From: Candidatus Pelagibacter sp.
GTDB taxonomy: Bacteria; Pseudomonadota; Alphaproteobacteria; Pelagibacterales; Pelagibacteraceae
Reading direction: 5' to 3'
Assembly: GCA_016777545.1 (NCBI GenBank)
Contig: JADHRH010000013.1
Span: 1-13,537 of the forward strand
DNA length: 13,537 nt
The position numbers and the translations under genes were made by a program. The notes under the pieces are model-generated. The model was not told where the DNA came from. It made no database searches and worked only from the letters and a program-made list of their open reading frames with translations. Shown piece after piece: positions 7,363 through 13,537 of this stretch (position 1 is its first letter; every line of letters starts with the position of its first letter).

Positions 7363-8580
7363 ATGGAAAGACCAGATTTTTTTACATTACACAATGGTGA
7401 TAAAGCAAAACTACCATTCACTGATAAGGAGTATCAAAATAGAGTTAATGGATTAAGAGAAGCAATGAGTAAAAATAATCTTGATATGATTATTTTAACC
7501 TCAATGCACAATATTGCTTATTACACTGGATTTATTTATTGTTCATTTGGTAGACCTTATGGCTGCATTGTAACAGAAAATAAAATCTCAACTATTTCTG
7601 CCAATATTGATGCTAGTCAACCTTGGAGAAGGTCTCACTGTGATAATGTAATTTATACTGACTGGAAAAGAGATAATTTTCTAAAAGCAATAGTTTCTAT
7701 AATTGGTAGAGACGAACCGCCAAAAAGTATTGGTATAGAAAATGATCATGTAACTATTGATATTAAAGAAAAACTTAACTCTATTTTTACTTTTTCAACT
7801 TTTAGTGATGTTTCACAAGACTTAATGAAGCTTAGAATGATTAAATCTAAAGAAGAAATTGAAGTGATTAAAAATGGAGCAAGAATTGCTGATCTTGGAG
7901 GAGAAGAAATTGTTAAACATATTAAAGTTGGAGAAAGTGAACTTGAAATAGCAATTGCAGGCCGAGATAGAATGGAGCGAGAAATTGCCAAAACATATCC
8001 AGAAGCTGAATACATGGATACTTGGGTTTGGTTTCAGTCTGGCTTAAATACTGACGGAGCACACAATCCAAAAACTAATCGAAAATTAAAATCAGGTGAT
8101 ATTTTATCTTTAAATACTTTCCCAATGATTTCAGGTTATTACACAGCACTTGAGAGAACTTTATTTGTAAATGAAATAGACGATGCATCATTGAAAGCCT
8201 GGGAGGCTAATATAAAAGTACACAAAAGAGGTTTAGAGTTAATCAAACCAGGAGTTAAATGTTCTGACATCTGTCATGAATTAAATGAATTATTTGCAGA
8301 ATTAGGTTATCTACAATACCGAACATTTGGCTACGGACATTCTTTTGGAGTTTTATCTCATTTCTATGGAAGAGAGGCAGGACTAGAACTTAGAGAAGAT
8401 ATTGATACGGTATTAGAAGAAAATATGGTGGTCTCAATGGAACCCATGATCATGATACCAGAAGGTAATCCTGGTGCAGGAGGATACAGAGAACACGATA
8501 TTTTAGTTATAGGAAAAGATAGTGCTGAAAATATTACTAAGTTTCCTTTTGGACCAGAACATAATATTATCAAATCCTAA
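7363..8580 (+). CDS. Creatinase (creatine amidinohydrolase, peptidase M24 fold)
   Basis: Creatinase hydrolyses creatine to sarcosine and urea. The protein has 405 residues, against about 403 for the Pseudomonas enzyme as I recall it, and aligns along its whole length. The N-terminal domain has YCSFGRPY (59-66), giving the creatine-contacting Phe62 and Arg64, then ISANIDASQPWRR (78-90) and YTDWKRDN (98-105). The pita-bread domain has TDGAHNP (230-236) with the catalytic His234. It also has Tyr260, Glu264 (ALERT), His326 (GYGHSFG), Arg337 (YGREAG), Glu360 (SMEPM) and His378 (YREHD). These match Pseudomonas His232, Tyr258, Glu262, His324, Arg335, Glu358 and His376 with a constant offset of two. 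M24 relatives such as Xaa-Pro peptidase, ectoine hydrolase or DddP lack this combination. It lies 3 bases before the amidinotransferase gene. Confidence 0.92.
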   Translation: MERPDFFTLHNGDKAKLPFTDKEYQNRVNGLREAMSKNNLDMIILTSMHNIAYYTGFIYCSFGRPYGCIVTENKISTISANIDASQPWRRSHCDNVIYTDWKRDNFLKAIVSIIGRDEPPKSIGIENDHVTIDIKEKLNSIFTFSTFSDVSQDLMKLRMIKSKEEIEVIKNGARIADLGGEEIVKHIKVGESELEIAIAGRDRMEREIAKTYPEAEYMDTWVWFQSGLNTDGAHNPKTNRKLKSGDILSLNTFPMISGYYTALERTLFVNEIDDASLKAWEANIKVHKRGLELIKPGVKCSDICHELNELFAELGYLQYRTFGYGHSFGVLSHFYGREAGLELREDIDTVLEENMVVSMEPMIMIPEGNPGAGGYREHDILVIGKDSAENITKFPFGPEHNIIKS

Positions 8581-8583
8581 ATT

Positions 8584-9696
8584 ATGAGTGATAAGACTAT
8601 AGTTAGCAGTTGGAACGAATGGGATCCTTTAAAACATGTAATTGTTGGTAAGGCTGATGGCACTTGTATTCCAGCACCAGAACCTGCATTAGATGCAAAG
8701 GTTCCAGAAGACAGTGATATGCGAGGTCAGTTTGGACCAAGAACTAAAGATACAGTCGATAAAGCCAATCAATTATTAGATGATTTTTCGAACATGCTTG
8801 AAAAAAGAGGAATTAAAGTCGATAGACCAGACCCAATAGATTTTAATCAAAAAATTTCAACACCAGATTGGCAAGCAGAAACAATGTTTGGCTGTATGCC
8901 TCCACGAGATGTTTTGTTAACTGTAGGCAGTGAAATTTTAGAGGCGACAATGAGTTATCGATGCAGATGGTTTGAGTACCTATGTTACCGACCATTATTA
9001 CAAAAATATTATAATGACGATCCAAATATGAGACACGAGTCTGCGCCTAAACCAAGGTTAACGGATGCAGATTACAGAAAAGATTATTTATCAGATAAAA
9101 TTGGTATTCAAAAAAGATTAGAATGGACTGAAGACAAGTTTTTTGTAACAACTGAAGAAGAGCCATTATTTGATGCAGCAGATGTTTTAAGATTTGGTAA
9201 AGATTTAGTAGTGCAGCATGGATTTACTACTAATCTTAAAGGCATAGATTGGCTTAAAAGGCATTTCAAAGATCACAGAGTACACGCTGTAAATTTTCCA
9301 GGCGATCCTTATCCAATTCATATTGATGCAACCTTTACTCCTATTAAAGAAGGATTAATCATTAATAATCCTCAAAGAAGATTGCCAAAAGAACAAAGAA
9401 AATTATTTGAAAATAATGGATGGAAAATAATTGATAGTGCTCAGCCGGCACACAATGAACCACCTCCATTATGTTATTCTTCTACTTGGTTATCAATGAA
9501 TGTATTGGTGCTTGATCCTAAAACAGTGTGTGTTGAAAAAAGTGAAGTATATCAAGCAGAACAATTAGATAAATTAGGAATGGAAGTAATCCCTGTTGAT
9601 TTAAGAGAGGCATATGCATTTGGTGGAGGTCTGCATTGTTGTACAGCAGATGTTTACCGTGAAGGTGAACTTAAAGATTACTTTCCAAAACAATAA
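8584..9696 (+). CDS. Arginine:glycine-type amidinotransferase (GATM family)
   Basis: The family moves the amidino group of arginine to an amine. With glycine as acceptor the products are ornithine and guanidinoacetate, and the reaction is reversible. The 370 residues align with the mature vertebrate enzyme from SSWNEWDPLKHVIVGKADG (8-26) to GGGLHCCTADVYR (347-359). Catalytic residues are present: Cys352 (human Cys407), His246 (His303) in HIDATF, Asp197 (Asp254) in FDAAD and Asp109 (Asp170) in MPPRD. PDPIDF (82-87) and TWLSMNV (301-307) are also conserved. The two acceptor-selecting positions differ from human Asn300 and Met302, being Tyr243 and Ile245 here, so glycine as acceptor is likely but not certain. 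Position between creatinase and threonine aldolase supports guanidino/glycine metabolism. There are 2 bases before the next gene. Confidence 0.9.
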   Translation: MSDKTIVSSWNEWDPLKHVIVGKADGTCIPAPEPALDAKVPEDSDMRGQFGPRTKDTVDKANQLLDDFSNMLEKRGIKVDRPDPIDFNQKISTPDWQAETMFGCMPPRDVLLTVGSEILEATMSYRCRWFEYLCYRPLLQKYYNDDPNMRHESAPKPRLTDADYRKDYLSDKIGIQKRLEWTEDKFFVTTEEEPLFDAADVLRFGKDLVVQHGFTTNLKGIDWLKRHFKDHRVHAVNFPGDPYPIHIDATFTPIKEGLIINNPQRRLPKEQRKLFENNGWKIIDSAQPAHNEPPPLCYSSTWLSMNVLVLDPKTVCVEKSEVYQAEQLDKLGMEVIPVDLREAYAFGGGLHCCTADVYREGELKDYFPKQ

Positions 9697-9698
9697 TT

Positions 9699-10751
9699 AT
9701 GGCAACAATTAAAACAAAAAGAGAGCGAGTTAAATTCGCCTCTGACAATGTCGCAGGAGCTTGTCCTGAAGTTTTAGATGCTTTAATGAAAGCTAACGAA
9801 GGAGATAGTGCACCCTATGGCAATGATGATTACTCTAAAGTTTTACAGGAAAAATTTTCTGAAATATTTGAAAAAGAAGTAATTGTTTATCCAACAGCAT
9901 CAGGCACTGCCGCTAATGCTCTTGCATTATCAACTATGACACCTGTATTTGGTAATATTTATTGTCATAAACTAGCTCATATTAATACTGATGAATGTGG
10001 TGCTCCTGAGTTTTATACGGGTGGTGCTAAATTAATCCCTTTAACTGGCATTAATGGTAAAATTACTCCTGAAGAATTAGAAAAAAATATTAGTGGAACA
10101 GGTATTGTTCATCATACGCAACCCTCATCAGTAAGTATTACACAGGTATGTGAAACAGGTGAGGTTTATGAATTAGATGAAATTAAAAAAATAGCTGATG
10201 TAGCACACAAACATAAATTAAATATGCATATGGACGGTGCAAGATTTGCTAATGCGTTAGTTGCTCTTAATTGTACACCTGCTGAAATGACATGGAAGTC
10301 AGGAATAGATGTTCTATCTTTCGGTGCCACAAAAAATGGTTGTATCGCAGCAGAAGCAATTATCTTTTTCAAACCAGAGTTAGTGGGTAATATTTCTTTT
10401 TTAATGAAGCGAGCAGGACACCTATTATCTAAAATGCGTTTTGTTTCTGCTCAATTAGATGCATACATTTCAAATGATGTATGGTTAAAAAATGCCAAAC
10501 AAGCAAATAAAATGGGTAAAAAGTTAAGTGATGGTTTAGTGAAACACAATAGTATAAAACTTGCTTACCCAACACAAGCCAATGAAGTATTTGCAAAATT
10601 TCCAAGAGAAATGATTGAACACTTAAATTCACTTGGGTATAAAATGAATGAAGATGAGCTAGATGGCCAAGCAGTTCGTTTAGTTGCTGCATGGAATACT
10701 CTAAATTCAGATGTTGAGAGTTTTCTTGAAAGTATAAATCAATCTAAATAA
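9699..10751 (+). CDS. ltaE: Low-specificity L-threonine aldolase (PLP enzyme)
   Basis: The enzyme splits L-threonine or allo-threonine to glycine and acetaldehyde, or runs backwards. The 350 residues fit the family. FASDNVAGACPEV (13-25) opens the protein, as the SDN block does in homologues. YPTASGTAANALAL (64-77) is the PLP phosphate region. CHKLAHINTDECGAPEFYTG (89-108) is the mark of the Pseudomonas-type enzyme. MHMDGAR (176-182) supplies the Asp for the PLP nitrogen and Arg182, and SFGATKNG (207-214) holds the Schiff-base Lys212. Related aldolases act on phenylserine or 3-hydroxyaspartate, so substrate range is open. It follows the amidinotransferase by 2 bases, which ties glycine supply or use to that reaction. 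Many SAR11 strains are known to need external glycine or serine, so this gene could matter for glycine balance. Confidence 0.92.
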   Translation: MATIKTKRERVKFASDNVAGACPEVLDALMKANEGDSAPYGNDDYSKVLQEKFSEIFEKEVIVYPTASGTAANALALSTMTPVFGNIYCHKLAHINTDECGAPEFYTGGAKLIPLTGINGKITPEELEKNISGTGIVHHTQPSSVSITQVCETGEVYELDEIKKIADVAHKHKLNMHMDGARFANALVALNCTPAEMTWKSGIDVLSFGATKNGCIAAEAIIFFKPELVGNISFLMKRAGHLLSKMRFVSAQLDAYISNDVWLKNAKQANKMGKKLSDGLVKHNSIKLAYPTQANEVFAKFPREMIEHLNSLGYKMNEDELDGQAVRLVAAWNTLNSDVESFLESINQSK

Positions 10752-10761
10752 ACCTTAGAGA

Positions 10762-11538
10762 ATGAGTTTAACTATTTCATCTCTATATTGTTCTCCAATT
10801 AAATCACTGTCTTTTCAAAATATCAAAAAAGCAACCATTAAAAAGCAAATTGGAATTTTACATGATAGAATTTTAGCATTTTCTAGAGGAGTGGATCTGA
10901 CAAAGGCAAAACAAATAGAGCAAGATCCAACACAAAGAGAACTAATTAATTTTATGACTTTAAAAAATACACCTGCACTTAATAAATATAATTTTGAACT
11001 CAAAGATAATTGTATTTATTTATCAAAGAATACAAAAGAGATTATTTGCTCATCAATTGATAGTGAGGAGCAAAGACAAGAGCTTGCTAATAAAATTATT
11101 GAGCTTGAAAAAGATTTACCCCAGCCAAGTTATTTGCTTAAAAATGAGGCTTATCCCTTTTATGATACCACAAGTAGTGAAAGTGTGTCGAACACCATCT
11201 CACTGATAAATTTAAATAGCATTAAAGATTTTGAGTTAAAGATTAATCAAAAAATTGAGTTTGAGCGTTTTAGAGGAAATATTTATATCAAAGGTTTAAA
11301 AGCTTGGAAAGAAAGACAATGGCTTGGAAAAACTATTACAATTAATGGTACTCAATTTAAAGTCTTAAGACATATCCCGAGATGTTCAGCAACGAATTTG
11401 AGAATTAATTCAGATGAACAAGATATCAATCTACCTTTAACACTCAGAAGAAATTATAATCATATAGATATGGGGGTTTATTTGCTGCCCTTGGAGGATG
11501 GAGAAATTTTTGAAGGAAATGAAGTTTTTTTATCTTAA
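10762..11538 (+). CDS. MOSC-domain protein (molybdenum-cofactor binding, YcbX/mARC-like)
   Basis: This 258-residue protein has the two-part layout of MOSC N-terminal barrel plus MOSC domain. LYCSPIKSLSF (8-18) is the usual opening. RFRGNIYIKGLKAWKERQW (169-187) matches the RxRxN...W block. VLRHIPRCSATNL (201-213) contains Cys208, the expected cofactor-ligating cysteine, and IDMGVYLLP (235-243) closes the domain. Characterised relatives (mARC, YcbX, YiiM) reduce N-hydroxylated bases, amidoximes and guanidines with a molybdenum cofactor that has one pterin. No C-terminal 2Fe-2S domain is attached here, unlike YcbX, so a separate electron donor would be needed. It is the last gene of the run, 10 bases after the aldolase. 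Its stop overlaps that of the convergent gene in TTAA. Confidence 0.83.
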   Translation: MSLTISSLYCSPIKSLSFQNIKKATIKKQIGILHDRILAFSRGVDLTKAKQIEQDPTQRELINFMTLKNTPALNKYNFELKDNCIYLSKNTKEIICSSIDSEEQRQELANKIIELEKDLPQPSYLLKNEAYPFYDTTSSESVSNTISLINLNSIKDFELKINQKIEFERFRGNIYIKGLKAWKERQWLGKTITINGTQFKVLRHIPRCSATNLRINSDEQDINLPLTLRRNYNHIDMGVYLLPLEDGEIFEGNEVFLS

Positions 11539-11762
11539 CTTGGATTGTCTTTTAAAAAATTAATATAATCTACAACTTCATCGTACTTAGTGTCTGGAAT
11601 ATCTTTATAACTTGCTTGAAATTTATTTTTTACACACAAGGCAACATGTGCGTAGGGGTTTCTGCCTTTAGGATGATTTGGATGACTGGGAAGTTGTCCT
11701 AGTAAATAATCGCCAGCTTCCTGAATAATTTTCCAGAGTTTACTTGCGTTTTCTTTATCCAA
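11535..11762 (-). CDS. Small conserved-looking hypothetical protein, C-terminal part resembles ORF6C domain
   Basis: I do not recognise a function for this 75-residue soluble protein. Residues about 34-72 (RNPYAHVALCVKNKF, then FQASYKDIP, then an acidic helix) look like the ORF6C domain found at the end of some phage antirepressors, but the match is from pattern memory and weak. The start is TTG. There is no Met anywhere after it, and between it and the upstream in-frame TGA the codons include no ATG or GTG. It begins 2 bases after the stop of the coiled-coil gene, which suggests coupled translation. Its stop shares the TTAA tetranucleotide with the convergent MOSC gene, leaving no room for a terminator between them. 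Confidence 0.7.
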   Translation of the reverse strand: MDKENASKLWKIIQEAGDYLLGQLPSHPNHPKGRNPYAHVALCVKNKFQASYKDIPDTKYDEVVDYINFLKDNPS

Positions 11763-11764
11763 GT

Positions 11765-12478
11765 TTAGTTTTGAGAGGTTTTGTCAATTTTAAAATTTTC
11801 TAAAGCTGAAGTAGTTACCTCTGAGTCTTGATTGTTATCTATCTCTTTTTTTGCAAATTCTCTTTCTTTAAACTTTTGTTCTTTTATTAATTCTTCTTGT
11901 AATTTTAATTTTTGTTCTTGGTCAAACTTTTCTTCCCATTCTTTCAATTTAATATTTTCAATTTTTTTCTTTAATTCCTCTTGCTCTCTTAATTCTTTTA
12001 AAAATTTTTCTTTTTTTCTTCTTTCCTTTAATTCTTTGTTTTTTTGTTCTTCTTCTCTAACTCTTAAATCTAATTCTTTTCTATTTTGCTCTTCTTCTTT
12101 AAGCTTAAGCTCTTTTTCTTTTACTCTGAGATCTTTGTCAATTTGACCCAAATCTTCATCTTTTTTAATTAGTCTTTTATTTTCTATTTTAATAGACTCT
12201 TCTTTAATTTTTAATTCTTTATCTTTTAAATTTAATTTATTATTTTCCTTTTCAAGTTTTTCTTTCAAAATTTTTAATTCTTTTTGTTCTTTTAAAATCT
12301 CATTTTTTTCTTGAAGTTTTTTTAGCTTAATTTCTTTGATTTTTTTCTTTTCTAAGTTTTGTTTATATTTTGAATATGCATTACTTAAAGTATTGGTGGT
12401 AATAGAAGCTAGCTTTATTAAGCTAGACTTATTTTTTGAAGATTTAATTTTCTTTTTTTTTTTATTTTTTAAAGGCAT
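11765..12478 (-). CDS. Lys/Glu-rich coiled-coil protein of unknown function
   Basis: This 237-residue protein has no recognisable catalytic domain. Residues 4-18 are strongly basic (a run of five Lys at 6-10), and residues 20-36 are mildly hydrophobic (LIKLASITTNTLSNAY). Residues about 39-213 are one long stretch of Lys, Glu, Leu and Gln expected to form a continuous coiled coil. The tail 214-237 is polar and acidic. No Cys occurs. Within the coil the motif LRVKEKELKLKEEEQ (117-131) recurs in degenerate form as LRVREEEQKNKELKE (138-152), pointing to internal duplication. Similar composition occurs in cytoskeleton-like and nucleoid-associated proteins, but I would not choose. An upstream -35/-10 candidate is TTGAAC (12562-12567) with TAAAAA (12539-12544). 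The poly-A tract near its start is listed separately. Confidence 0.75.
   Translation of the reverse strand: MPLKNKKKKKIKSSKNKSSLIKLASITTNTLSNAYSKYKQNLEKKKIKEIKLKKLQEKNEILKEQKELKILKEKLEKENNKLNLKDKELKIKEESIKIENKRLIKKDEDLGQIDKDLRVKEKELKLKEEEQNRKELDLRVREEEQKNKELKERRKKEKFLKELREQEELKKKIENIKLKEWEEKFDQEQKLKLQEELIKEQKFKEREFAKKEIDNNQDSEVTTSALENFKIDKTSQN
12453..12463. repeat. 11-base homopolymer (T on plus strand, A in the coding sense) inside the coiled-coil gene
   Basis: An uninterrupted run of 11 T on the plus strand reads as 11 A in the coding strand at gene bases 16-26, encoding Lys6-Lys9. A six-base run (12465-12470) is separated from it by one base. Slippage here by the polymerase or during transcription would shift the frame after only a few codons. 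Confidence 0.9.
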
Positions 12479-12591
12479 ATTTTAAAAAAATTATTTGATC
12501 AAAGAAATTATTAATATTCAACTAGATTTATATTAATTTTTTTAAATACTGTCTAAAATGAGTTCAACCTATGATTGCTATTTTATGATTT

Positions 12592-13077
12592 TTAGTCTCT
12601 AAAGTTTACAAATTCTACAGGAAGACCAATATCAATTCCTCTAATGGCCGACATAGCTTCTTGAAGGTCATCTCTTTTTTTTCCTTCAACTCGTAGTTCT
12701 TCCCCTTGAATTTTGATTTGAATTTTAAGCTTTAGTTTTTTTATATCAGCTATAATTTTCTTAGCATTTTCTTGGTTAATACCCTCTTTAAGTTCACTAA
12801 CCTGTCTAATAGATGAACCTGCTGCATTTTCTGAATTTTTTACAACAATTACTCTTGGATCTACTTTTCTTCTAATTAGATGAACTTGCAGCAATTCGTT
12901 AACTTGTTTTAACTTCAATTCGTCTGAAGCTAAAGTTGTGATTACTTGGTCCTTTCGCTCAATTGAGATATTAAGTCCTTTAAAATCAAACCGATTACCA
13001 ATTTCTCTCAAGCAATTTGCTAAAGCATTATCAAATTCCTGGTGATTAATTTTACTGATTACATCAAATGAAGGCAT
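12592..13077 (-). CDS. yajQ: YajQ family nucleotide-binding protein (DUF520)
   Basis: The 161 residues match YajQ along the full length. The start MPSFDVISK and the end VEFVNFRD are both diagnostic, with REIGNRFDFKG (24-34) and a second-half block of IQGEELRV, KKRDDLQ and AIRGIDIG. The fold is two ferredoxin-like RNP domains. Relatives bind nucleotides or tRNA, and in Xanthomonas a homologue binds cyclic di-GMP and acts with a transcription factor. The role in this organism is unknown. It has its own likely promoter just upstream and is divergent from slyX. Confidence 0.95.
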   Translation of the reverse strand: MPSFDVISKINHQEFDNALANCLREIGNRFDFKGLNISIERKDQVITTLASDELKLKQVNELLQVHLIRRKVDPRVIVVKNSENAAGSSIRQVSELKEGINQENAKKIIADIKKLKLKIQIKIQGEELRVEGKKRDDLQEAMSAIRGIDIGLPVEFVNFRD

Positions 13078-13100
13078 AACTTTTTAATTACTTATACAAT

Positions 13101-13129
13101 AATGTATTTTTTAATTAGGGCAATCTCAA
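13101..13129 (-). promoter_or_regulatory. Sigma-70-like promoter of yajQ
   Basis: On the minus strand TTGAGA (13124-13129, five of six consensus bases) is followed after exactly 17 bases by TACATT (13101-13106, four of six). Transcription would begin near 13094, giving a leader of about 16 bases before the yajQ ATG at 13077. This is the best promoter match in the window. Confidence 0.5.
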
Positions 13130-13182
13130 TTAGCTCTATTTTAATGAAAGACAAATTATATCAATCAAAAAAGATCCAATTC

Positions 13183-13210
13183 TTGTTTTATCTCAAAAGT
13201 CACATAAATT
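13183..13210 (+). promoter_or_regulatory. Candidate promoter of slyX
   Basis: TTGTTT (13183-13188) and TAAATT (13205-13210) are 16 bases apart, placing transcription start within a few bases of the slyX ATG, so the message would be almost leaderless. There is no Shine-Dalgarno. The match is modest and the local DNA is very AT-rich. Confidence 0.25.
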
Positions 13211-13218
13211 AACATTAT

Positions 13219-13425
13219 ATGGAAAATTTAGTTAAAAAATTAGAAGAACAAATTAGCTTTCTCCAACAAGAAATATCACAAATGAGTGAGGAGCTATACT
13301 CCCAGCAAAAAGAAATTAAAACTTTAAAACAGGAAATCTTAAATTTAAATAAAAGAATTAATGAGCTTAATGACGGATCAGACGCAAATATTATCACTGA
13401 TAATCAAAAACCTCCTCATTACTAA
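13219..13425 (+). CDS. slyX: SlyX family protein
   Basis: This is a small protein of 68 residues. Residues 1-52 form one coiled coil, with EEQISFLQQEISQMSEEL near the start and QQKEIKTLKQEI in the middle, matching the LExxIxxLE...QQxEIxxL pattern of SlyX. The C-terminus is PPHY, the most constant feature of the family. The biochemical role of SlyX is not known. The E. coli gene is named for its place beside slyD. The next gene starts 11 bases after its stop, suggesting co-transcription. Confidence 0.88.
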   Translation: MENLVKKLEEQISFLQQEISQMSEELYSQQKEIKTLKQEILNLNKRINELNDGSDANIITDNQKPPHY

Positions 13426-13436
13426 TTGAAAAAATA

Positions 13437-13537
13437 ATGAATACAGAAGCCTATGACGTAATTATAGTTGGTGCAGGCGCTGCTGGCATGATGAGCGCTA
13501 TAGAGGCTGGCAAAAGAGGTCGAAAAGTTCTTTTAGT
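13437..13537 (+). CDS. HI0933/BaiN-like FAD-dependent oxidoreductase, N-terminal 33 residues
   Basis: Only the first 33 codons are in the window. They give a short lead, then DVIIVGAGAAGMMSAIEAG, a Rossmann dinucleotide-binding fingerprint with GxGxxG and the following helix, then KRGRKVLLV, the second beta strand. The combination AAGMMSAIEAGKRGRKVLL is what I recall from the HI0933-like flavoprotein family (usual length near 400 residues), but 33 residues cannot exclude another flavoprotein. The start ATG lies 11 bases after slyX. Confidence 0.75.
   Translation, partial: MNTEAYDVIIVGAGAAGMMSAIEAGKRGRKVLL

Noticed and set aside
7363..8580. M24-fold protein as Xaa-Pro aminopeptidase, ectoine hydrolase or DMSP lyase DddP.
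   Set aside because: The creatine-contacting residues of Pseudomonas creatinase are conserved at matching positions, and the N-terminal domain also matches creatinase.
11535..11762. Phage remnant, because of the ORF6C-like pattern.
   Set aside because: No integrase, repeats, tRNA target or other phage genes are near, and base composition matches the neighbours.
11832..12146. Plus-strand open frame of 104 codons rich in Phe, Ser, Asn and Leu.
   Set aside because: It is the exact antisense of the Lys/Glu-rich coil. Its composition follows from GAA/AAA/TTA codons read backwards, and it has no family resemblance.
12541..12591. Possible terminator hairpin after yajQ from the TAAAAT and ATTTTA stretches.
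   Set aside because: The arms are about six A/T pairs with a loop over 20 bases and no GC stem. Such pairs are expected by chance in this DNA.
1..13537. CRISPR arrays, insertion sequences, tRNA or rRNA genes.
   Set aside because: Reading both strands, I saw no spaced direct repeats, no inverted repeats flanking a transposase and no cloverleaf-like or rRNA stretches.

Overview
The window looks like chromosomal DNA of a streamlined marine alphaproteobacterium, most likely of the SAR11 (Candidatus Pelagibacter) type. The base composition is very AT-rich, genes are almost back to back, and neighbouring genes often overlap at stop/start codons. There are no mobile elements, and Shine-Dalgarno signals are weak or absent. 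The taxonomic call is an inference from style and gene families, not from a marker gene. No gene-free stretch longer than about 145 bases exists.

Region 1 (1-4498, minus strand) is a formate dehydrogenase operon, read right to left. It holds an IscU/SufU-like Fe-S scaffold, an HPP-family membrane protein, the FdhD sulfurtransferase, a beta subunit that fuses the 24-kDa and 51-kDa NADH-dehydrogenase-like modules, and the alpha subunit, which runs off the left edge. The alpha subunit has Cys, not Sec, at the Mo site. Region 2 (4541-6395, plus strand) is divergent and holds mobA and moeA, which complete the molybdenum cofactor that the formate dehydrogenase needs. The two units share a 42-bp intergenic region.

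Region 3 (6448-11538, plus strand) is a tight five-gene run. It holds a DMT-family transporter, a creatinase with every substrate-contacting residue I could recall conserved, an arginine:glycine-type amidinotransferase, a low-specificity L-threonine aldolase, and a MOSC-domain molybdenum-cofactor protein. This looks like a guanidino-compound/glycine module. Creatinase would release sarcosine and urea, the amidinotransferase interconverts arginine plus glycine with ornithine plus guanidinoacetate, and the aldolase interconverts threonine and glycine. Sarcosine demethylation would feed C1 units towards formate, which the region 1 enzyme would oxidise. That link is my inference, and it is the most interesting reading of the window.

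Region 4 (11535-13077, minus strand) holds a small protein with a TTG start, a long Lys/Glu-rich coiled-coil protein with an 11-base poly-A tract near its start, and a YajQ-family protein with its own promoter. Region 5 (13219-end, plus strand) holds slyX and the first 33 codons of a HI0933/BaiN-like flavoprotein cut by the right edge.
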